Notes under the pieces: model-generated | Databases searched by the model: none | What the model saw: the letters and a program-made list of their open reading frames with translations, nothing else | Told to the model about the DNA's origin: nothing | DNA from: Rhodocyclaceae bacterium | GTDB lineage: Bacteria; Pseudomonadota; Gammaproteobacteria; Burkholderiales; Rhodocyclaceae | Assembly (NCBI GenBank): GCA_030824115.1 | Contig: JAVBYI010000001.1 | Location: forward strand, 121,503-185,502 | Reading direction: 5' to 3' | Length of the DNA: 64,000 nucleotides | Shown: positions 36,448 through 46,078 of the stretch, piece by piece | How the letters are laid out: each line of letters starts with the position of its first letter | Position numbering within the stretch: position 1 is the first letter of the stretch | Position numbers and translations under genes: made by a program

Positions 36448-36908
36448 CAGGCCAATGCAAACAGATCGTCGGATTGCTGTGCAGGTGTCTGGCTGACCAG
36501 CGCCTGGGTCAGCACTTGGCTAATCACTGCCAGCGGCTGTTCGATCAGACGCCAATGACAACGCAACTGCTTGCCCTCCAGTCGCGCCCAGTCGCCGCGC
36601 TTGCCGAAAACCAGTTTAATGACCAAACCGGGCCGTCCTGCCAGCGCCGACTTTTCAGTAAAGAGCCGCAGGGCTTCATCGCGCAACCAGCTTTCGGCCG
36701 CATCGCAAATCTGCCGCGTGGTAGCCGCAGGCGGCAGCGGCAGATGCAGCTCATCGCCGATGCGCATGGCGACCCGGCACGTCGTGTCGAGCACCAGCGT
36801 CAGCCGGCCGCCCAGATAGGCCAGCGTTGTCCCGGCGCCCCACTGTGCATCCGGCGCGGGCGTGGCGGCATCAAGTCGCAGCGTGAGTTGTGGCGTGCGC
36901 GGCTTCAT
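36447..36908 (-). CDS. Degenerate tandem paralogue of the YgjP-like protease (pseudoenzyme)
   Basis: A 153 aa protein from ATG 36908 (AAGGA upstream). It aligns by eye with the middle of its downstream neighbour: AESWLRDEALRLF matches ARRALQRRALEVF, and RCHWRLIEQPLAVISQVLTQ matches RLNWRLIHLPLPLVDYVIAH. Where the neighbour has HEVAH, this protein reads QALVS, so the zinc site is gone, and the C-terminal helix is missing. The segment [11 protein letters not shown] between the matched blocks is encoded by a dispersed-repeat copy. The frame is intact and coupled on both sides (38-base overlap with plsC, one-base overlap with the protease), so it may still be made, perhaps as a partner of the active enzyme. 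Confidence 0.72.
   Translation of the reverse strand: MKPRTPQLTLRLDAATPAPDAQWGAGTTLAYLGGRLTLVLDTTCRVAMRIGDELHLPLPPAATTRQICDAAESWLRDEALRLFTEKSALAGRPGLVIKLVFGKRGDWARLEGKQLRCHWRLIEQPLAVISQVLTQALVSQTPAQQSDDLFALA
36632..36655 (-). repeat. Dispersed 24-base repeat, copy 7 (inside the YgjP paralogue)
   Basis: On the minus strand AAAA followed by GTCGGCGCTGGCAGGACGGC, identical over 24 bases to copies 1 and 13. It is in sense and encodes KSALAGR, as in rsmG. Confidence 0.85.
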
Positions 36909-37635
36909 GGGTGTCCTTGGGATAGCGATGCGGGCTGATGCGGTGCATCTCGGTGTCGATCCAGCGTTCGGCCAGCGCGTTGATCTCACCGGCTTTCCTG
37001 CCGGCGGTCGCGATGGCCGGGCCGATGCTCACGGTCACCGTGCCGGGATGCTTGAGGAAGGCGTTACGGCGCCAGAACTCGCCGGAATCCAGCGCCACCG
37101 GCACCACCGGCACGCCGGCCGCCGCAGCGAGCCAAGCGCCGCCGATCTTGAAATCACGCGTCACTCCGGGCGCCGTGCGCGTACCCTCGGGGAAAATCAC
37201 GACGCGGTAGCCTTCATTGAGCCGCTGGGTGCCACGTTCGACCACCTGCTTGAGCGCGGCCTTGCCCGAGGCGCGATCGATGCCGACAAAGGGCATCAGC
37301 TTGATGCCCCAGCCGAAGAAAGGCAGCCAGTGCAGTTCGCGCTTGTAGACGAATGAGGTGAGCGGAAAGATGATCTGCAAGGCAAAGGTTTCCCAGGCCG
37401 ATTGATGCTTGCACAGAATCACGCAGGGCGTGGCCGGAATATTCCCGCTGCCTTCGATGCGATGGTCGATGTTAAGCACATGGCGGATCAGCCACATCAC
37501 CAGCCGCACCCAAGGCATCACGAAAAGTCGGCGCTGGCGGGACGGCAACCAGAACACACACAAAAGCGCCAGCACGATCAGCGGCGTGGTGATGACCATC
37601 GCCAGCATGAAGAGGGCCGAGCGCAGGAAGATCAT
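36871..37635 (-). CDS. plsC: 1-acyl-sn-glycerol-3-phosphate acyltransferase PlsC
   Basis: A 254 aa lysophosphatidate acyltransferase making phosphatidic acid. One N-terminal membrane helix precedes the acyltransferase blocks CKHQSAWETF (the HX4D/E block, with Glu in place of Asp as in several proteobacterial PlsC proteins) and VIFPEGTRTAPG. The cytoplasmic tail is His/Ala/Thr-rich (HEAAHATTHAAT). It overlaps gmhB by four bases. Residues LPSRQRRLF near the N terminus are encoded by an exact repeat copy in antisense. Confidence 0.92.
   Translation of the reverse strand: MIFLRSALFMLAMVITTPLIVLALLCVFWLPSRQRRLFVMPWVRLVMWLIRHVLNIDHRIEGSGNIPATPCVILCKHQSAWETFALQIIFPLTSFVYKRELHWLPFFGWGIKLMPFVGIDRASGKAALKQVVERGTQRLNEGYRVVIFPEGTRTAPGVTRDFKIGGAWLAAAAGVPVVPVALDSGEFWRRNAFLKHPGTVTVSIGPAIATAGRKAGEINALAERWIDTEMHRISPHRYPKDTHEAAHATTHAAT
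37523..37546 (+). repeat. Dispersed 24-base repeat, copy 8 (inside plsC)
   Basis: AAAA followed by the exact core GTCGGCGCTGGCGGGACGGC. It is antisense to plsC, whose strand reads it as LPSRQRRLF between the membrane helix and the catalytic domain. Confidence 0.87.
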
Positions 37636-38177
37636 GAGCCGTTGGTAAGACTCTTGACTGCCTCGGCCAGATCGGCAAAGACTGGGATGTCAGGCGGCAG
37701 GGCCGGATCAATCCGAGTTTTCTGGCCCTTGCCGGTCAGCACCAGCATGGGCTGCGCGCCCACGGCCAGCGCAGCTTGAAGATCACGCAATGAGTCGCCC
37801 ACCACCGGCACACCCGTCAGCGGCACGTTGTAACGCGAGGCAATTTCTTCGAGCATGCCGGGCTTGGGCTTGCGGCAGCCGCATTTGTCGGCATTGGTAT
37901 GCGGGCAATAAAAGATCGCATCGATTGTCCCGCCGGCATGTGAGGCCGCCTTGATCATCTTTTCGTGGATGGCATTCAGCGTGTCCATGCCGAACAAGCC
38001 GCGCCCGATGCCGGACTGGTTGGTGCACACCACCACACGATAGCCCCACTGGTTGAGCCGCGCGATCGCTTCCAGGCTGCCGGGCAGCGGCACCCACTCA
38101 TCCGGCGACTTGATGTAGAGGTCGGAGTCCTTGTTGATAACGCCGTCGCGGTCGAGGATGATCAGCTTGGTGCCCAT
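37632..38177 (-). CDS. gmhB: D-glycero-beta-D-manno-heptose-1,7-bisphosphate 7-phosphatase
   Basis: GmhB removes the C7 phosphate in ADP-heptose synthesis for the lipopolysaccharide inner core. It is 181 aa, a HAD phosphatase with the nucleophile motif LDRDGVINKDS (about residues 8-18), TNQSGIGRG, the zinc-binding CPHTNADKCGCRKP and GDSLRDLQAA. It lies between glyS and plsC as usual in Betaproteobacteria. Confidence 0.95.
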   Translation of the reverse strand: MGTKLIILDRDGVINKDSDLYIKSPDEWVPLPGSLEAIARLNQWGYRVVVCTNQSGIGRGLFGMDTLNAIHEKMIKAASHAGGTIDAIFYCPHTNADKCGCRKPKPGMLEEIASRYNVPLTGVPVVGDSLRDLQAALAVGAQPMLVLTGKGQKTRIDPALPPDIPVFADLAEAVKSLTNGS

Positions 38178-38179
38178 GG

Positions 38180-40288
38180 TCAGGTCGAGAGCTTGGAAAG
38201 GTCGGCGACGCGGTTCATCGCCTGATGCAGGGTAGCGAGAAGGCCGAGGCGGTTGTTGCGCAATGCAGGGTCTTCTGCGTTGACCATCACGCCATCGAAG
38301 AAGGCATCGACGGGCGCCTTGAGCGCCGCCAGCGATTGCAGCGAGGCCGTGTAGTCGCCCTTGTCGAAGGCAGCATCGGCCTTGGGTTTTACCTCTGCCA
38401 GCGCGGCGTTGAGCGCGACCTCGGCCGGCTCCTTGAGCAGGGCCGCAGCGACTTGCGCCGTCACCGTGCCTTCCGCCTTCTTCAGGATATTGCCGACACG
38501 CTTGTTGGCGGCGGCGAGACTGGCGGCCTCGGGCAGCTTGAGAAATTCGCGCACGGCGGCGAGACGCTTCGGGATGTCGCCAAGGCGCTGCGGACGCAGG
38601 CTGACGACGGCATCGACTTCCAGCACCGAATAACCCTGCTCGCGCAGACTGCCGGCAAGGCGTTCGTAGATGAAGTCTGGCAGCTTTGCAGAATGGAATC
38701 CAGCCTCGAAGTGGTCGGTCAGGGCGGGTTCAATAGCATCGTATGTCCGATTCAACAGCCACTCCAAATCGAGCGGCAAGTTACCTTCACTAAGCATGCG
38801 AATTACACCGAGCGCATGGCGGCGTAGCGCGAACGGATCCTTGTCACCAGTCGGTAATTGGCCGATGCAAAACATGCCCATTAGTGTCTCAAGCTTGTCG
38901 GCGAGTGCGACACAGAGGCCGACGGGATTGCGTGGCAGTTCGTCGCCGGCGAAGCGCGGCTTGTAGTGATCCTCGATGGCATCCGCGATATCCGCAGCAA
39001 GGTCGTCGTGCAGCGCGTAGTAGCGGCCCATGATGCCCTGCAGTTCGGGGAACTCGCCGACCATGTCGGTGAGCAGATCGGCCTTCGACAGCAGCGCGGC
39101 CTGATCGGCCTGCTGCGCGAGTTTCTCACCCCCCAGCCGGTGACCGATGGCGCTGGCAAGCGCAGCGACGCGCTGGGCGCGCTCGCCCTGCGTGCCGAGC
39201 TTGTTGTGATAGACGACCTTCGCCAGACCGGGGATGCGGTCAGCCAGTGATTTCTTGCGGTCCTGATCGAAGAAGAACTTGGCATCAGCGAGACGCGGGC
39301 GCACCACACGCTCGTTGCCGCCAATCACGGCGGAAGCATCGGCGGGACTGATGTTGCTGACAACGAGAAACTTGTGCGTCAGCTTGCCATCCTTGAGCAA
39401 GGGGAAATATTTCTGGTTGGCCTTCATCGTCAGGATCAGACATTCCTGCGGCACATCGAGAAACTCCTGCTCGAACTGGCAGGTCAGCACATTGGGCCGT
39501 TCCACCAGCGCCGACACTTCGTCGAGCAGCGCCTCGTCGTCGATGGGCTGCAAACCTTCCTTGGCGGCGGCGGCCTTCAACTGTTTCTCGATCTCGATGC
39601 GGCGGGCGGCGAAGCTGGCAATTACCGCCCCTTCGCTTTCCATTTGCTGCGCGTAGCTGTCGGCATCCCGGATCGAGACGAGCAGATTTTTCGCCTCGAA
39701 GCGGTGGCCATGCGTCTCGCGACCGGCGGTGAGGCCGAGTACGCCAATCGGCACCACATCGGCGCCATGCAGTGCAACGAGCTTGTGCGCGGGGCGCACG
39801 AAGTTCACCGTCGTCCAGCCATCGGCCAGTTGATAGCCCATCACCTTGGGAATCGGCAGGGCGGCGAGTGCGGCTTCCAGCGCGGCTTGCAGACCTTCGG
39901 CGAGGGTTGCACCGGGAACGATACTGTCGAGGAACAGTGCTTCAGCCTTGCCATCCATGGCGCGCTTAAGCGTCGGCACCACCGATGCGTCGGCACCGAG
40001 GGCGGATAGTTTCTTCAGCAGCGCGGGCGTCGGCTGGCCGTTGGCATCGAGGGCGACCGCCACCGGCATCAGTTTCTGCTGCATCGGCTTGTCGGCGGCT
40101 TTCGCGGCGACGTTCGTCACATGCACCGCGAGGCGGCGCGGTGAAGCGTAGGGCGTGACGGTGGTTTCATCGACCAGCCCGCTGGCCTTGAGCTTGGTTA
40201 CCAGCGTAGCGGCGAAGGATTCGCCAAGTTTTTTGAGCGCCTTGGGCGGCAGTTCCTCGACGAACAATTCAACGAGCAGGTTCTTCAT
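38180..40288 (-). CDS. glyS: Glycyl-tRNA synthetase beta subunit
   Basis: The beta subunit of the tetrameric (alpha2beta2) bacterial glycyl-tRNA synthetase, 702 aa. It begins [19 protein letters not shown]. Family segments include PTPKVMGY-like [33 protein letters not shown] and [10 protein letters not shown]. The C-terminal anticodon-binding domain ends near [16 protein letters not shown]. It overlaps glyQ by four bases. A patch near 38680-38880 is lower in GC than the rest of the gene. Confidence 0.97.
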   Translation of the reverse strand: MKNLLVELFVEELPPKALKKLGESFAATLVTKLKASGLVDETTVTPYASPRRLAVHVTNVAAKAADKPMQQKLMPVAVALDANGQPTPALLKKLSALGADASVVPTLKRAMDGKAEALFLDSIVPGATLAEGLQAALEAALAALPIPKVMGYQLADGWTTVNFVRPAHKLVALHGADVVPIGVLGLTAGRETHGHRFEAKNLLVSIRDADSYAQQMESEGAVIASFAARRIEIEKQLKAAAAKEGLQPIDDEALLDEVSALVERPNVLTCQFEQEFLDVPQECLILTMKANQKYFPLLKDGKLTHKFLVVSNISPADASAVIGGNERVVRPRLADAKFFFDQDRKKSLADRIPGLAKVVYHNKLGTQGERAQRVAALASAIGHRLGGEKLAQQADQAALLSKADLLTDMVGEFPELQGIMGRYYALHDDLAADIADAIEDHYKPRFAGDELPRNPVGLCVALADKLETLMGMFCIGQLPTGDKDPFALRRHALGVIRMLSEGNLPLDLEWLLNRTYDAIEPALTDHFEAGFHSAKLPDFIYERLAGSLREQGYSVLEVDAVVSLRPQRLGDIPKRLAAVREFLKLPEAASLAAANKRVGNILKKAEGTVTAQVAAALLKEPAEVALNAALAEVKPKADAAFDKGDYTASLQSLAALKAPVDAFFDGVMVNAEDPALRNNRLGLLATLHQAMNRVADLSKLST

Positions 40289-41202
40289 GCCGCTTTCTCC
40301 AGTTTCGCCAGCACTTCGGCGGCATGTTCCTTGGGCGCCATCGGGAAACCGAGGCGGGCGCGGCTGTCGAGATAGGCTTGCGCCACGCTGCGTGCGAGGT
40401 TGCGGATGCGGCCGATATACGCGGCGCGTTCGGTGACGGAAATGGCTCCACGGGCATCGAGCAGGTTGAAGGTGTGGGCTGCTTTTAATACTTGTTCGTA
40501 GGCCGGCAGGGCGAGCTGCTGTTCCATCAGATGCTTGGCATTGCCTTCGTGGGCGCCAAAGGCGGTGAGCAGAAATTCCACGTTGCTGTGCTCGAAGTTG
40601 TAGGTGCTCTGCTCCACCTCGTTCTGGTGGAACACGTCGCCGTATTTGAGGCCCGGCGCGTATTGCAGGTCAAAGACGTTTTCGACGCCCTGCAGATACA
40701 TCGCCAGCCGCTCAAGACCGTAGGTGATCTCGCCGGTGATCGGCTTGCAGTCGATGCCGCCGACCTGCTGGAAGTAGGTGAACTGCGTCACCTCCATGCC
40801 GTTGAGCCAGACCTCCCAGCCGAGGCCCCAGGCGCCGAGCGTCGGGTTTTCCCAGTCGTCCTCGACGAAGCGCACGTCATTCTGCTTGAGGTCGAAGCCC
40901 AATGCTTCGAGCGAGCCGAGATAGAGTTCGAGGATGTTTTCCGGCGCGGGCTTGAGTACCACCTGATACTGATAGTAATGCTGCATGCGGTTGGGGTTCT
41001 CGCCGTAGCGGCCATCCTTGGGGCGGCGCGAGGGCTGCACGTAGGCGGCCTTCCACGGCTCGGGGCCGATGGCGCGCAGGAAGGTGGCGGTGTGCGAGGT
41101 GCCGGCGCCGACTTCCATGTCGTAGGGTTGCAGCAGCGCGCAGTTTTGCTGATTCCAGAATGCCTGGAGGCGCAGGATGATTTCTTGAAACGTTGGCTTC
41201 AT
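40285..41202 (-). CDS. glyQ: Glycyl-tRNA synthetase alpha subunit
   Basis: The catalytic alpha subunit, 305 aa. The class II core is evident: [43 protein letters not shown] and [20 protein letters not shown]. It lies 30 bases downstream of lnt and directly upstream of glyS. Confidence 0.98.
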   Translation of the reverse strand: MKPTFQEIILRLQAFWNQQNCALLQPYDMEVGAGTSHTATFLRAIGPEPWKAAYVQPSRRPKDGRYGENPNRMQHYYQYQVVLKPAPENILELYLGSLEALGFDLKQNDVRFVEDDWENPTLGAWGLGWEVWLNGMEVTQFTYFQQVGGIDCKPITGEITYGLERLAMYLQGVENVFDLQYAPGLKYGDVFHQNEVEQSTYNFEHSNVEFLLTAFGAHEGNAKHLMEQQLALPAYEQVLKAAHTFNLLDARGAISVTERAAYIGRIRNLARSVAQAYLDSRARLGFPMAPKEHAAEVLAKLEKAA

Positions 41203-41232
41203 GGCAGCGGGGAAATTCGGTAAAACCTGATT

Positions 41233-42678
41233 TTAACGGCTCTTGCGTTGCTGATAAGCACGCAGGAGCGCCGGCAAAACCGCGCAGATTGCCAGCAGCA
41301 GGGCCAATGCATTTCCCCAGCGGGCGTATGGTGTCAAGCCAGTGAAGCCCTGTGCTTCGACGCGCAAGGCACCGGCCGTGAACGGCGGCAACTGGCCGAG
41401 CACGCGGCCGTCGGGCGCGATGGCCGCCGTGATACCGGTATTGGTGGCGCGTAGCATCATGCGGCCGCTTTCCATGGCGCGTAGCCGGGCGATCTGCAGA
41501 TGCTGCGGCTGGGCCAGTGAATCACCGAACCAAGCGGTGTTCGAGAGATTGATCAGCAGGGTGGCCGCCGGCAGGTTCGGCAGGATTTCCTCGCCGAAGA
41601 GGTCTTCGTAGCAGATGTTCGGTGCGACGCTTTGCCCACCGATCGGCAGGGGCGCTTGCACGGTCGGGCCGGCCGAAAAATTCGACATGGGGATGCGCAC
41701 CAGATCAAAGAACCACGAGAAGCCCGGCGGCACGTATTCGCCAAAGGGCACGAGGTGGCGCTTGGCGTAGCTCACCACGCCATCCTTAGTGATGGCGATA
41801 GCGCCATTGACGTAGCCGCCGTCACGGTGGCGAGCGGCCGCGCCGATCAGCAGATCGCCATGCTGCAATAGGGTTTGAAGGGTCTCGCGGGGGATCTGGT
41901 CGAAGAACAACGGGATCGCGGTTTCCGGCAATACCGTCAGGGCCGCCGGGTTGTCGCGCGCCAGACGCGTGTAGGTATCGACCGACAGCGGCAGGCGTTC
42001 CGGCTCCCACTTCAGGCTCTGCGCTACGTTGCCCTGCAGCAGGCTGACCGTCAACGGCTGACCGCTGGGTTGCGTCCAGTCCATGCCGCGCAGCAGATAA
42101 CCAGTCGCGAGTAGCGCGACGATGGTGAGCCAGCCATGCCGTTGCCGTGTGTCGAGCGACAGCACGGCGGCGATCAGCGCTGCAAGGAAACCGATGCCAT
42201 ACACACCCAGCACGGCGGCGTAGCCCGCCAGCGGGCTGGGCGAGGTTTGTGAATAACCAAGCGACAGCCACGGGAAGCCGGTCAACAGCCAGCCGCGCAG
42301 CCATTCGGTCAACGTCCACAGACCAGCCAGTAACAGGACATTTCTGGAAAAGTCGGCGCTGGCGAGACGGCGATACAGATAGCCGGCGATTGCCGGAAAG
42401 AGCGCCAAATACATGCAGAAGCCGAGTGTCGCGGCTAGGGCAATCGGTGCCGCCATGCCGCCGACATCATGCAGACTGACATACACCCACGAGACGCCGC
42501 TCAGGAAGAAGCCGAGGCCGTAACAGAAACCGAACCACGCCGCGGTGCGCGGCGAAGCATTACGTTGCCACAGCCGGAACAGGAGCGCCAGGGCGAAGAT
42601 GGGCAGCGGAAAGAATTCGAACGGCGCGAAGCCAAAGACACTGACCGCGCCGAGTCCCGCCGCCAGCAGTGCGTTCAT
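41233..42678 (-). CDS. lnt: Apolipoprotein N-acyltransferase
   Basis: Lnt adds the third acyl chain to lipoproteins in the inner membrane. It is 481 aa: six N-terminal membrane helices, a nitrilase-fold periplasmic domain and a C-terminal helix. The triad is visible as Glu in VLPETAIPL, Lys in YAKRHLVPFGEY and Cys in NICYEDLFGEE. The stop of corC overlaps its start by four bases. Residues RLASADFSRNV are encoded by an antisense repeat copy, between membrane helices. Confidence 0.95.
   Translation of the reverse strand: MNALLAAGLGAVSVFGFAPFEFFPLPIFALALLFRLWQRNASPRTAAWFGFCYGLGFFLSGVSWVYVSLHDVGGMAAPIALAATLGFCMYLALFPAIAGYLYRRLASADFSRNVLLLAGLWTLTEWLRGWLLTGFPWLSLGYSQTSPSPLAGYAAVLGVYGIGFLAALIAAVLSLDTRQRHGWLTIVALLATGYLLRGMDWTQPSGQPLTVSLLQGNVAQSLKWEPERLPLSVDTYTRLARDNPAALTVLPETAIPLFFDQIPRETLQTLLQHGDLLIGAAARHRDGGYVNGAIAITKDGVVSYAKRHLVPFGEYVPPGFSWFFDLVRIPMSNFSAGPTVQAPLPIGGQSVAPNICYEDLFGEEILPNLPAATLLINLSNTAWFGDSLAQPQHLQIARLRAMESGRMMLRATNTGITAAIAPDGRVLGQLPPFTAGALRVEAQGFTGLTPYARWGNALALLLAICAVLPALLRAYQQRKSR
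42348..42371 (+). repeat. Dispersed 24-base repeat, copy 9 (inside lnt)
   Basis: AAAA followed by GTCGGCGCTGGCGAGACGGC, one core mismatch. It is antisense to lnt and is read as RLASADFS, the same frame and peptide as in coaE. Confidence 0.82.
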
Positions 42679-43520
42679 GCGGTGGAATTGAGGGCCAGAT
42701 CGCGCTGCGGATCGACCAGCACGGTATGCACGCGTCGGCTGTCGGCGCGCAGCACCTGCAGGTGCAGGCCGGCGACAGAGATGTGCTCCTTGCGCTTGGG
42801 CAGGCGGCCGAGTTGGTGAATCACCAGGCCGCCAACGGTATCCACCTCATCGGTGGCAAAGGCGGTGCCGAAAGCACTATTGAAGTCGGCAATCTTGGTG
42901 GTCGCCTTGACGCGGTAGCGGCCGGTGTTGTCGAGCACGATGTTGCCCGCCGCTTCGTCGAAATCGTATTCGTCCTCGATGTCGCCGACGATCTGTTCGA
43001 GTACATCCTCGATGGTGACGAGGCCGGCGATGCTGCCGTATTCGTCGATGACAATCGCCATGTGATTGTGCGAGGCGCGGAATTCGCGCAGCAGCACATT
43101 CAGGCGCTTGGTTTCCGGGATGAAGACCACCGGGCGCAGACTCGTACGCAGGTCAAAGGGCTTGCCGGCGAAGTAGCGCAGCAGATCTTTCGCCATCAGG
43201 ATGCCGAGTACATCTTCCTTGTCCTCGCCGATGGCGGGAAAGCGCGAGTGCGCGGTATCGAGCATGAACTGCAGCGTCTTTTCGAGCGGCTCATTGATGT
43301 CGATGATGTCCATCTGCGAGCGCGGCACCATGATGTCGCGCACCTGCATTTCCGAAACGGACAGCGCGCCTTCGATCATCGCCAGCGCATCGGCATCCAT
43401 CAGGTTGCGGTCGTAGGCACCGCGCAGGAGCTGGAACAGTTGCTCTCTATCCTCGGGCGCGCCGAGCAGCAGTGAAGAGAGTTTTTCGAAAAATGAGGGG
43501 CGACTTCGTGATGGGTCCAT
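42675..43520 (-). CDS. corC: HlyC/CorC-family transporter-associated protein with CBS pair
   Basis: A 281 aa cytoplasmic CorC-type protein: two CBS domains (VRDIMVPRSQMDIIDINEP near residues 56-74 and RPVVFIPETKRLNVLLREF near 125-143) and a C-terminal CorC/HlyC transporter-associated domain. In E. coli the family is linked to magnesium and cobalt efflux; some members are now tied to envelope phospholipid and metal homeostasis. The order phoH-ybeY-corC-lnt is conserved across proteobacteria. Confidence 0.92.
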   Translation of the reverse strand: MDPSRSRPSFFEKLSSLLLGAPEDREQLFQLLRGAYDRNLMDADALAMIEGALSVSEMQVRDIMVPRSQMDIIDINEPLEKTLQFMLDTAHSRFPAIGEDKEDVLGILMAKDLLRYFAGKPFDLRTSLRPVVFIPETKRLNVLLREFRASHNHMAIVIDEYGSIAGLVTIEDVLEQIVGDIEDEYDFDEAAGNIVLDNTGRYRVKATTKIADFNSAFGTAFATDEVDTVGGLVIHQLGRLPKRKEHISVAGLHLQVLRADSRRVHTVLVDPQRDLALNSTA

Positions 43521-43522
43521 AG

Positions 43523-43966
43523 TTACAGATAGGGGTCGGCGATGCGGAAGCGCGCAAGTATCTCGCGTTCGCGTTGCTCCATGATTTCAGCATCGTGCGA
43601 GCCGGTTTCATGATCGTAGCCTTGCAGATGCAGCATACCATGCACGATCATGTGGGCCAGATGGGCGCGGAGGGGCTTCTTCTGTTCCTTCGCCTCGCGC
43701 TTTACCACCGGCAGGCACACGACCAAATCGCCAATGACCGGTTCAGTCTCATAGACGAAGCTCAACACGTTGGTCGCGTAATCCTTGCCACGGAAATCAT
43801 GATTGAGCCGGCGGCCCTCGCGGGTGGCGACGAAGCGGATTGTCACCTGCACATCAGCTTCCAGCGCCGCCAGCGCCCAGCGTCGTAGCTGGGCACGGTC
43901 GGGCAGCACCGCATCCACACAGGCATATTGCACCGCCAGCGCAAGCTTAGGGCTTGTGTTTTTCAT
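43523..43966 (-). CDS. ybeY: Endoribonuclease YbeY
   Basis: YbeY is the zinc endoribonuclease needed for 16S rRNA 3' maturation and ribosome quality control. It is 147 aa from ATG 43966 ([15 protein letters not shown]), which lies inside the end of phoH. The metal motif [12 protein letters not shown] (HxxxHxxxxxH) is near residues 110-121. A longer upstream frame is not conserved. Confidence 0.94.
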   Translation of the reverse strand: MKNTSPKLALAVQYACVDAVLPDRAQLRRWALAALEADVQVTIRFVATREGRRLNHDFRGKDYATNVLSFVYETEPVIGDLVVCLPVVKREAKEQKKPLRAHLAHMIVHGMLHLQGYDHETGSHDAEIMEQREREILARFRIADPYL

Positions 43967-44903
43967 AAGCCGCCACGATGCGGGCGACGAGCGGGTGACG
44001 CACCACATCGGACGCATCAAAATCGGTGAAGGCTAGCCCGCGCACATTGGCCAGAATCTGGCGCGCTTCGACCAGACCGGATTTCTGCCCCTTGGGCAAA
44101 TCCACCTGCGTGACATCGCCGGTGATGACGGCTTTGGCGCCGATGCCGATGCGTGTCAGGAACATCTTCATCTGCTCGGGCGTGGTGTTCTGCGCCTCGT
44201 CGAGAATGATGAAAGCGTGGTTGAGCGTGCGGCCGCGCATATAGGCGAGCGGCGCGATTTCGATGCTTTGCTTTTCGAACATCTTCGCGACCTTGTCGAA
44301 GCCCATCAGGTCGTAAAGCGCATCGTAGAGCGGCCGCAGATAGGGGTCGACCTTCTGCGCCAGATCGCCGGGCAGGAAGCCGAGCCGCTCACCGGCCTCG
44401 ACCGCCGGGCGCGTCAGCACGATGCGCTGTACCTGATCGCGCTCGAAGGCATCAACGGCCGTGGCAACGGCCAGATAGGTCTTGCCGGTGCCCGCCGGGC
44501 CGATGCCGAAGGTGATGTCGTGTTCCTGAATCTTATTCAGATATTCGACCTGGTGCGGCGTACGGCCATGCAGATCGGTCTTCTTGGTCAGCAATCCCGC
44601 CGGCGGCTGCACCGCTTCACCGCGATTGCGCAGCTCGATCAGGCCGAGCTGGATTTCGTCCACAGACAGCGTGGCTTGTGCCATGGCGTAAAAATGTTCC
44701 AGCGCCTTGGCCGCCAGCCGTGATTGGGCGAGCGCACCTTCGATGCGACAGATATCACCGCGCCGCGCAATCGTGACATCGTAAGCGGCTTCGATCTGGC
44801 GCAGATTCTCGTCGAGCGGGCCGCACAGATTGGCTAGCCGGGTATTGTCGAGTGGCGTGAGGGAGACGGTCAGGGTTTTTGAGTTTTTTGACTGCATGGG
44901 CAT
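43947..44903 (-). CDS. ybeZ: PhoH-like ATPase (YbeZ)
   Basis: A PhoH-family ATPase, about 318 aa, the usual partner of YbeY in RNA metabolism. The P-loop is [17 protein letters not shown] (about residues 124-140), followed by [20 protein letters not shown] and the Walker B-type [14 protein letters not shown] 44903 is preferred over GTG 44915, which lies in the flanking repeat copy, and ATG 44897 is possible. miaB, the usual upstream neighbour, is absent; the FecR/TPR block occupies that position. Confidence 0.94.
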   Translation of the reverse strand: MPMQSKNSKTLTVSLTPLDNTRLANLCGPLDENLRQIEAAYDVTIARRGDICRIEGALAQSRLAAKALEHFYAMAQATLSVDEIQLGLIELRNRGEAVQPPAGLLTKKTDLHGRTPHQVEYLNKIQEHDITFGIGPAGTGKTYLAVATAVDAFERDQVQRIVLTRPAVEAGERLGFLPGDLAQKVDPYLRPLYDALYDLMGFDKVAKMFEKQSIEIAPLAYMRGRTLNHAFIILDEAQNTTPEQMKMFLTRIGIGAKAVITGDVTQVDLPKGQKSGLVEARQILANVRGLAFTDFDASDVVRHPLVARIVAAYEKHKP

Positions 44904-44913
44904 ACGGCCAAAC

Positions 44914-44937
44914 ACCGTCTCGCCAGCACCGACATTT
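44914..44937 (-). repeat. Degenerate 24-base repeat, copy 10 (upstream of ybeZ)
   Basis: On the minus strand AAAT followed by GTCGGTGCTGGCGAGACGGT, three core mismatches. It lies in the 59-base gap between ybeZ and the FecR block, immediately before the ybeZ start. Confidence 0.6.
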
Positions 44938-44962
44938 ACAAATGACAGTGGTTGATGAATTC

Positions 44963-45919
44963 TTACCGCGTGAGCAGCAAACGCTTGGTGGTCGTGATCG
45001 GGGCGATGGGTGGTGGTGGCGGCGGCGGCGGTGTCAGTCGCACAGGGCTTAACGTGGACATTGTTGTGATGGGGGATGGGGTCAGCGTTGGCCTGACCAG
45101 CGGTGTGGAGTTTATGGTAGCGGGTGCCGTTGCCAAGGCCGTAGCCGGCGATGATATGGACCTGGTCATATCAATACTTGGTATGGTCATCTGGCTGGTA
45201 AAGGGTGACACGCTTATCGTCCCTGGGATTCTCTGGCCGGCCGGGATGCTGGCGCCGATTGCAGTTGTTGCACGCGGGGCTGCGGGCGTAACTGCCAGCC
45301 GCGTTGTTGCGATGTTTGTGGGAAGGGCGGCAATGCCCGAAGGGGAAGCATTGGCGCCACGGACATATCCGGATTGCAGTGGGGCCAAGGGTAGGTCACC
45401 CTGGGCATTGTGCATGGTTGCTACACCGAATTGCAGCCGGTTGTAAGTGCCAGGATCTACGACGGGCTTGCCACCCGGTTCTGCCTTGATATGAATGGAC
45501 TCCCCATCTCCTGCTTTTAATTGCAGGGTTGAAACCGGGCTGACAATGTCGGTGGGCAAAGGTTTGGGACCCTTCTGGGATTCGACGTTAATGACACGTA
45601 CATTGCCCTCGTTCAATACCAAGACATTCTTCAGTGTGCCGACAATCGTTTCCAGCTTGAGATCGGTACCCGGGCGTGCACCGAGCAGTGTCCCATCCGG
45701 TAGTCGGAGTTGGCTCATGACTCCTGGCGGCGTGATGAGTCGTTCGCCTGGCTGGATGAAATCACCCTGCTTGACCTTGCGCTCAATCCCGGCCGCATTG
45801 ATAACCGTCAGTTGGTTATTGCTGAAAATAATCTGCGCTGCATCGATCGCGAAGGCTTGGGCAACAGGCAGAACAAATAGCACGACGGTAGGTAGAGCGG
45901 ACAAACGCATTGATTTCAT
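44963..45919 (-). CDS. Exported FecR-domain protein with Pro/Thr-rich C-terminal tail (A)
   Basis: A 318 aa protein with a signal peptide (about residues 1-24), then a FecR-like beta domain (KQGDFIQPGERLITPPGVMSQL, LPDGTLLGARPGTDLKLET). From about residue 190 it is a low-complexity Ser/Thr/Pro/Ala tail that includes eight prolines in a row and ends TTTKRLLLTR. AAAGG lies before the ATG. It is the last gene of a three-gene minus-strand block with another FecR protein and a TPR/barrel protein. No FecI sigma factor is present. A surface or periplasmic structural role is inferred. Confidence 0.75.
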   Translation of the reverse strand: MKSMRLSALPTVVLFVLPVAQAFAIDAAQIIFSNNQLTVINAAGIERKVKQGDFIQPGERLITPPGVMSQLRLPDGTLLGARPGTDLKLETIVGTLKNVLVLNEGNVRVINVESQKGPKPLPTDIVSPVSTLQLKAGDGESIHIKAEPGGKPVVDPGTYNRLQFGVATMHNAQGDLPLAPLQSGYVRGANASPSGIAALPTNIATTRLAVTPAAPRATTAIGASIPAGQRIPGTISVSPFTSQMTIPSIDMTRSISSPATALATAPATINSTPLVRPTLTPSPITTMSTLSPVRLTPPPPPPPPIAPITTTKRLLLTR

Positions 45920-46078
45920 GACATGACCTTTCGATTGGCTATTTCACGATCCTCGTCGTGAGAGGCGGAGGGATAGCGGGCAAAGTAGCAGGAGACGTTG
46001 ATATCGGCACAGGTCTGATGGTTGCCGGGGCAAGCAGCGCTGGCATGACTGATCCCCTCTCTTAACTAATGTTAGTGT

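Noticed and set aside
39496..39519. GCCGT...CAGCGCCGACACTT in glyS, similar to the 24-base repeat
   Set aside because: About five mismatches, and it encodes the conserved SALVERPNV of GlyS, so the resemblance is explained by protein conservation.
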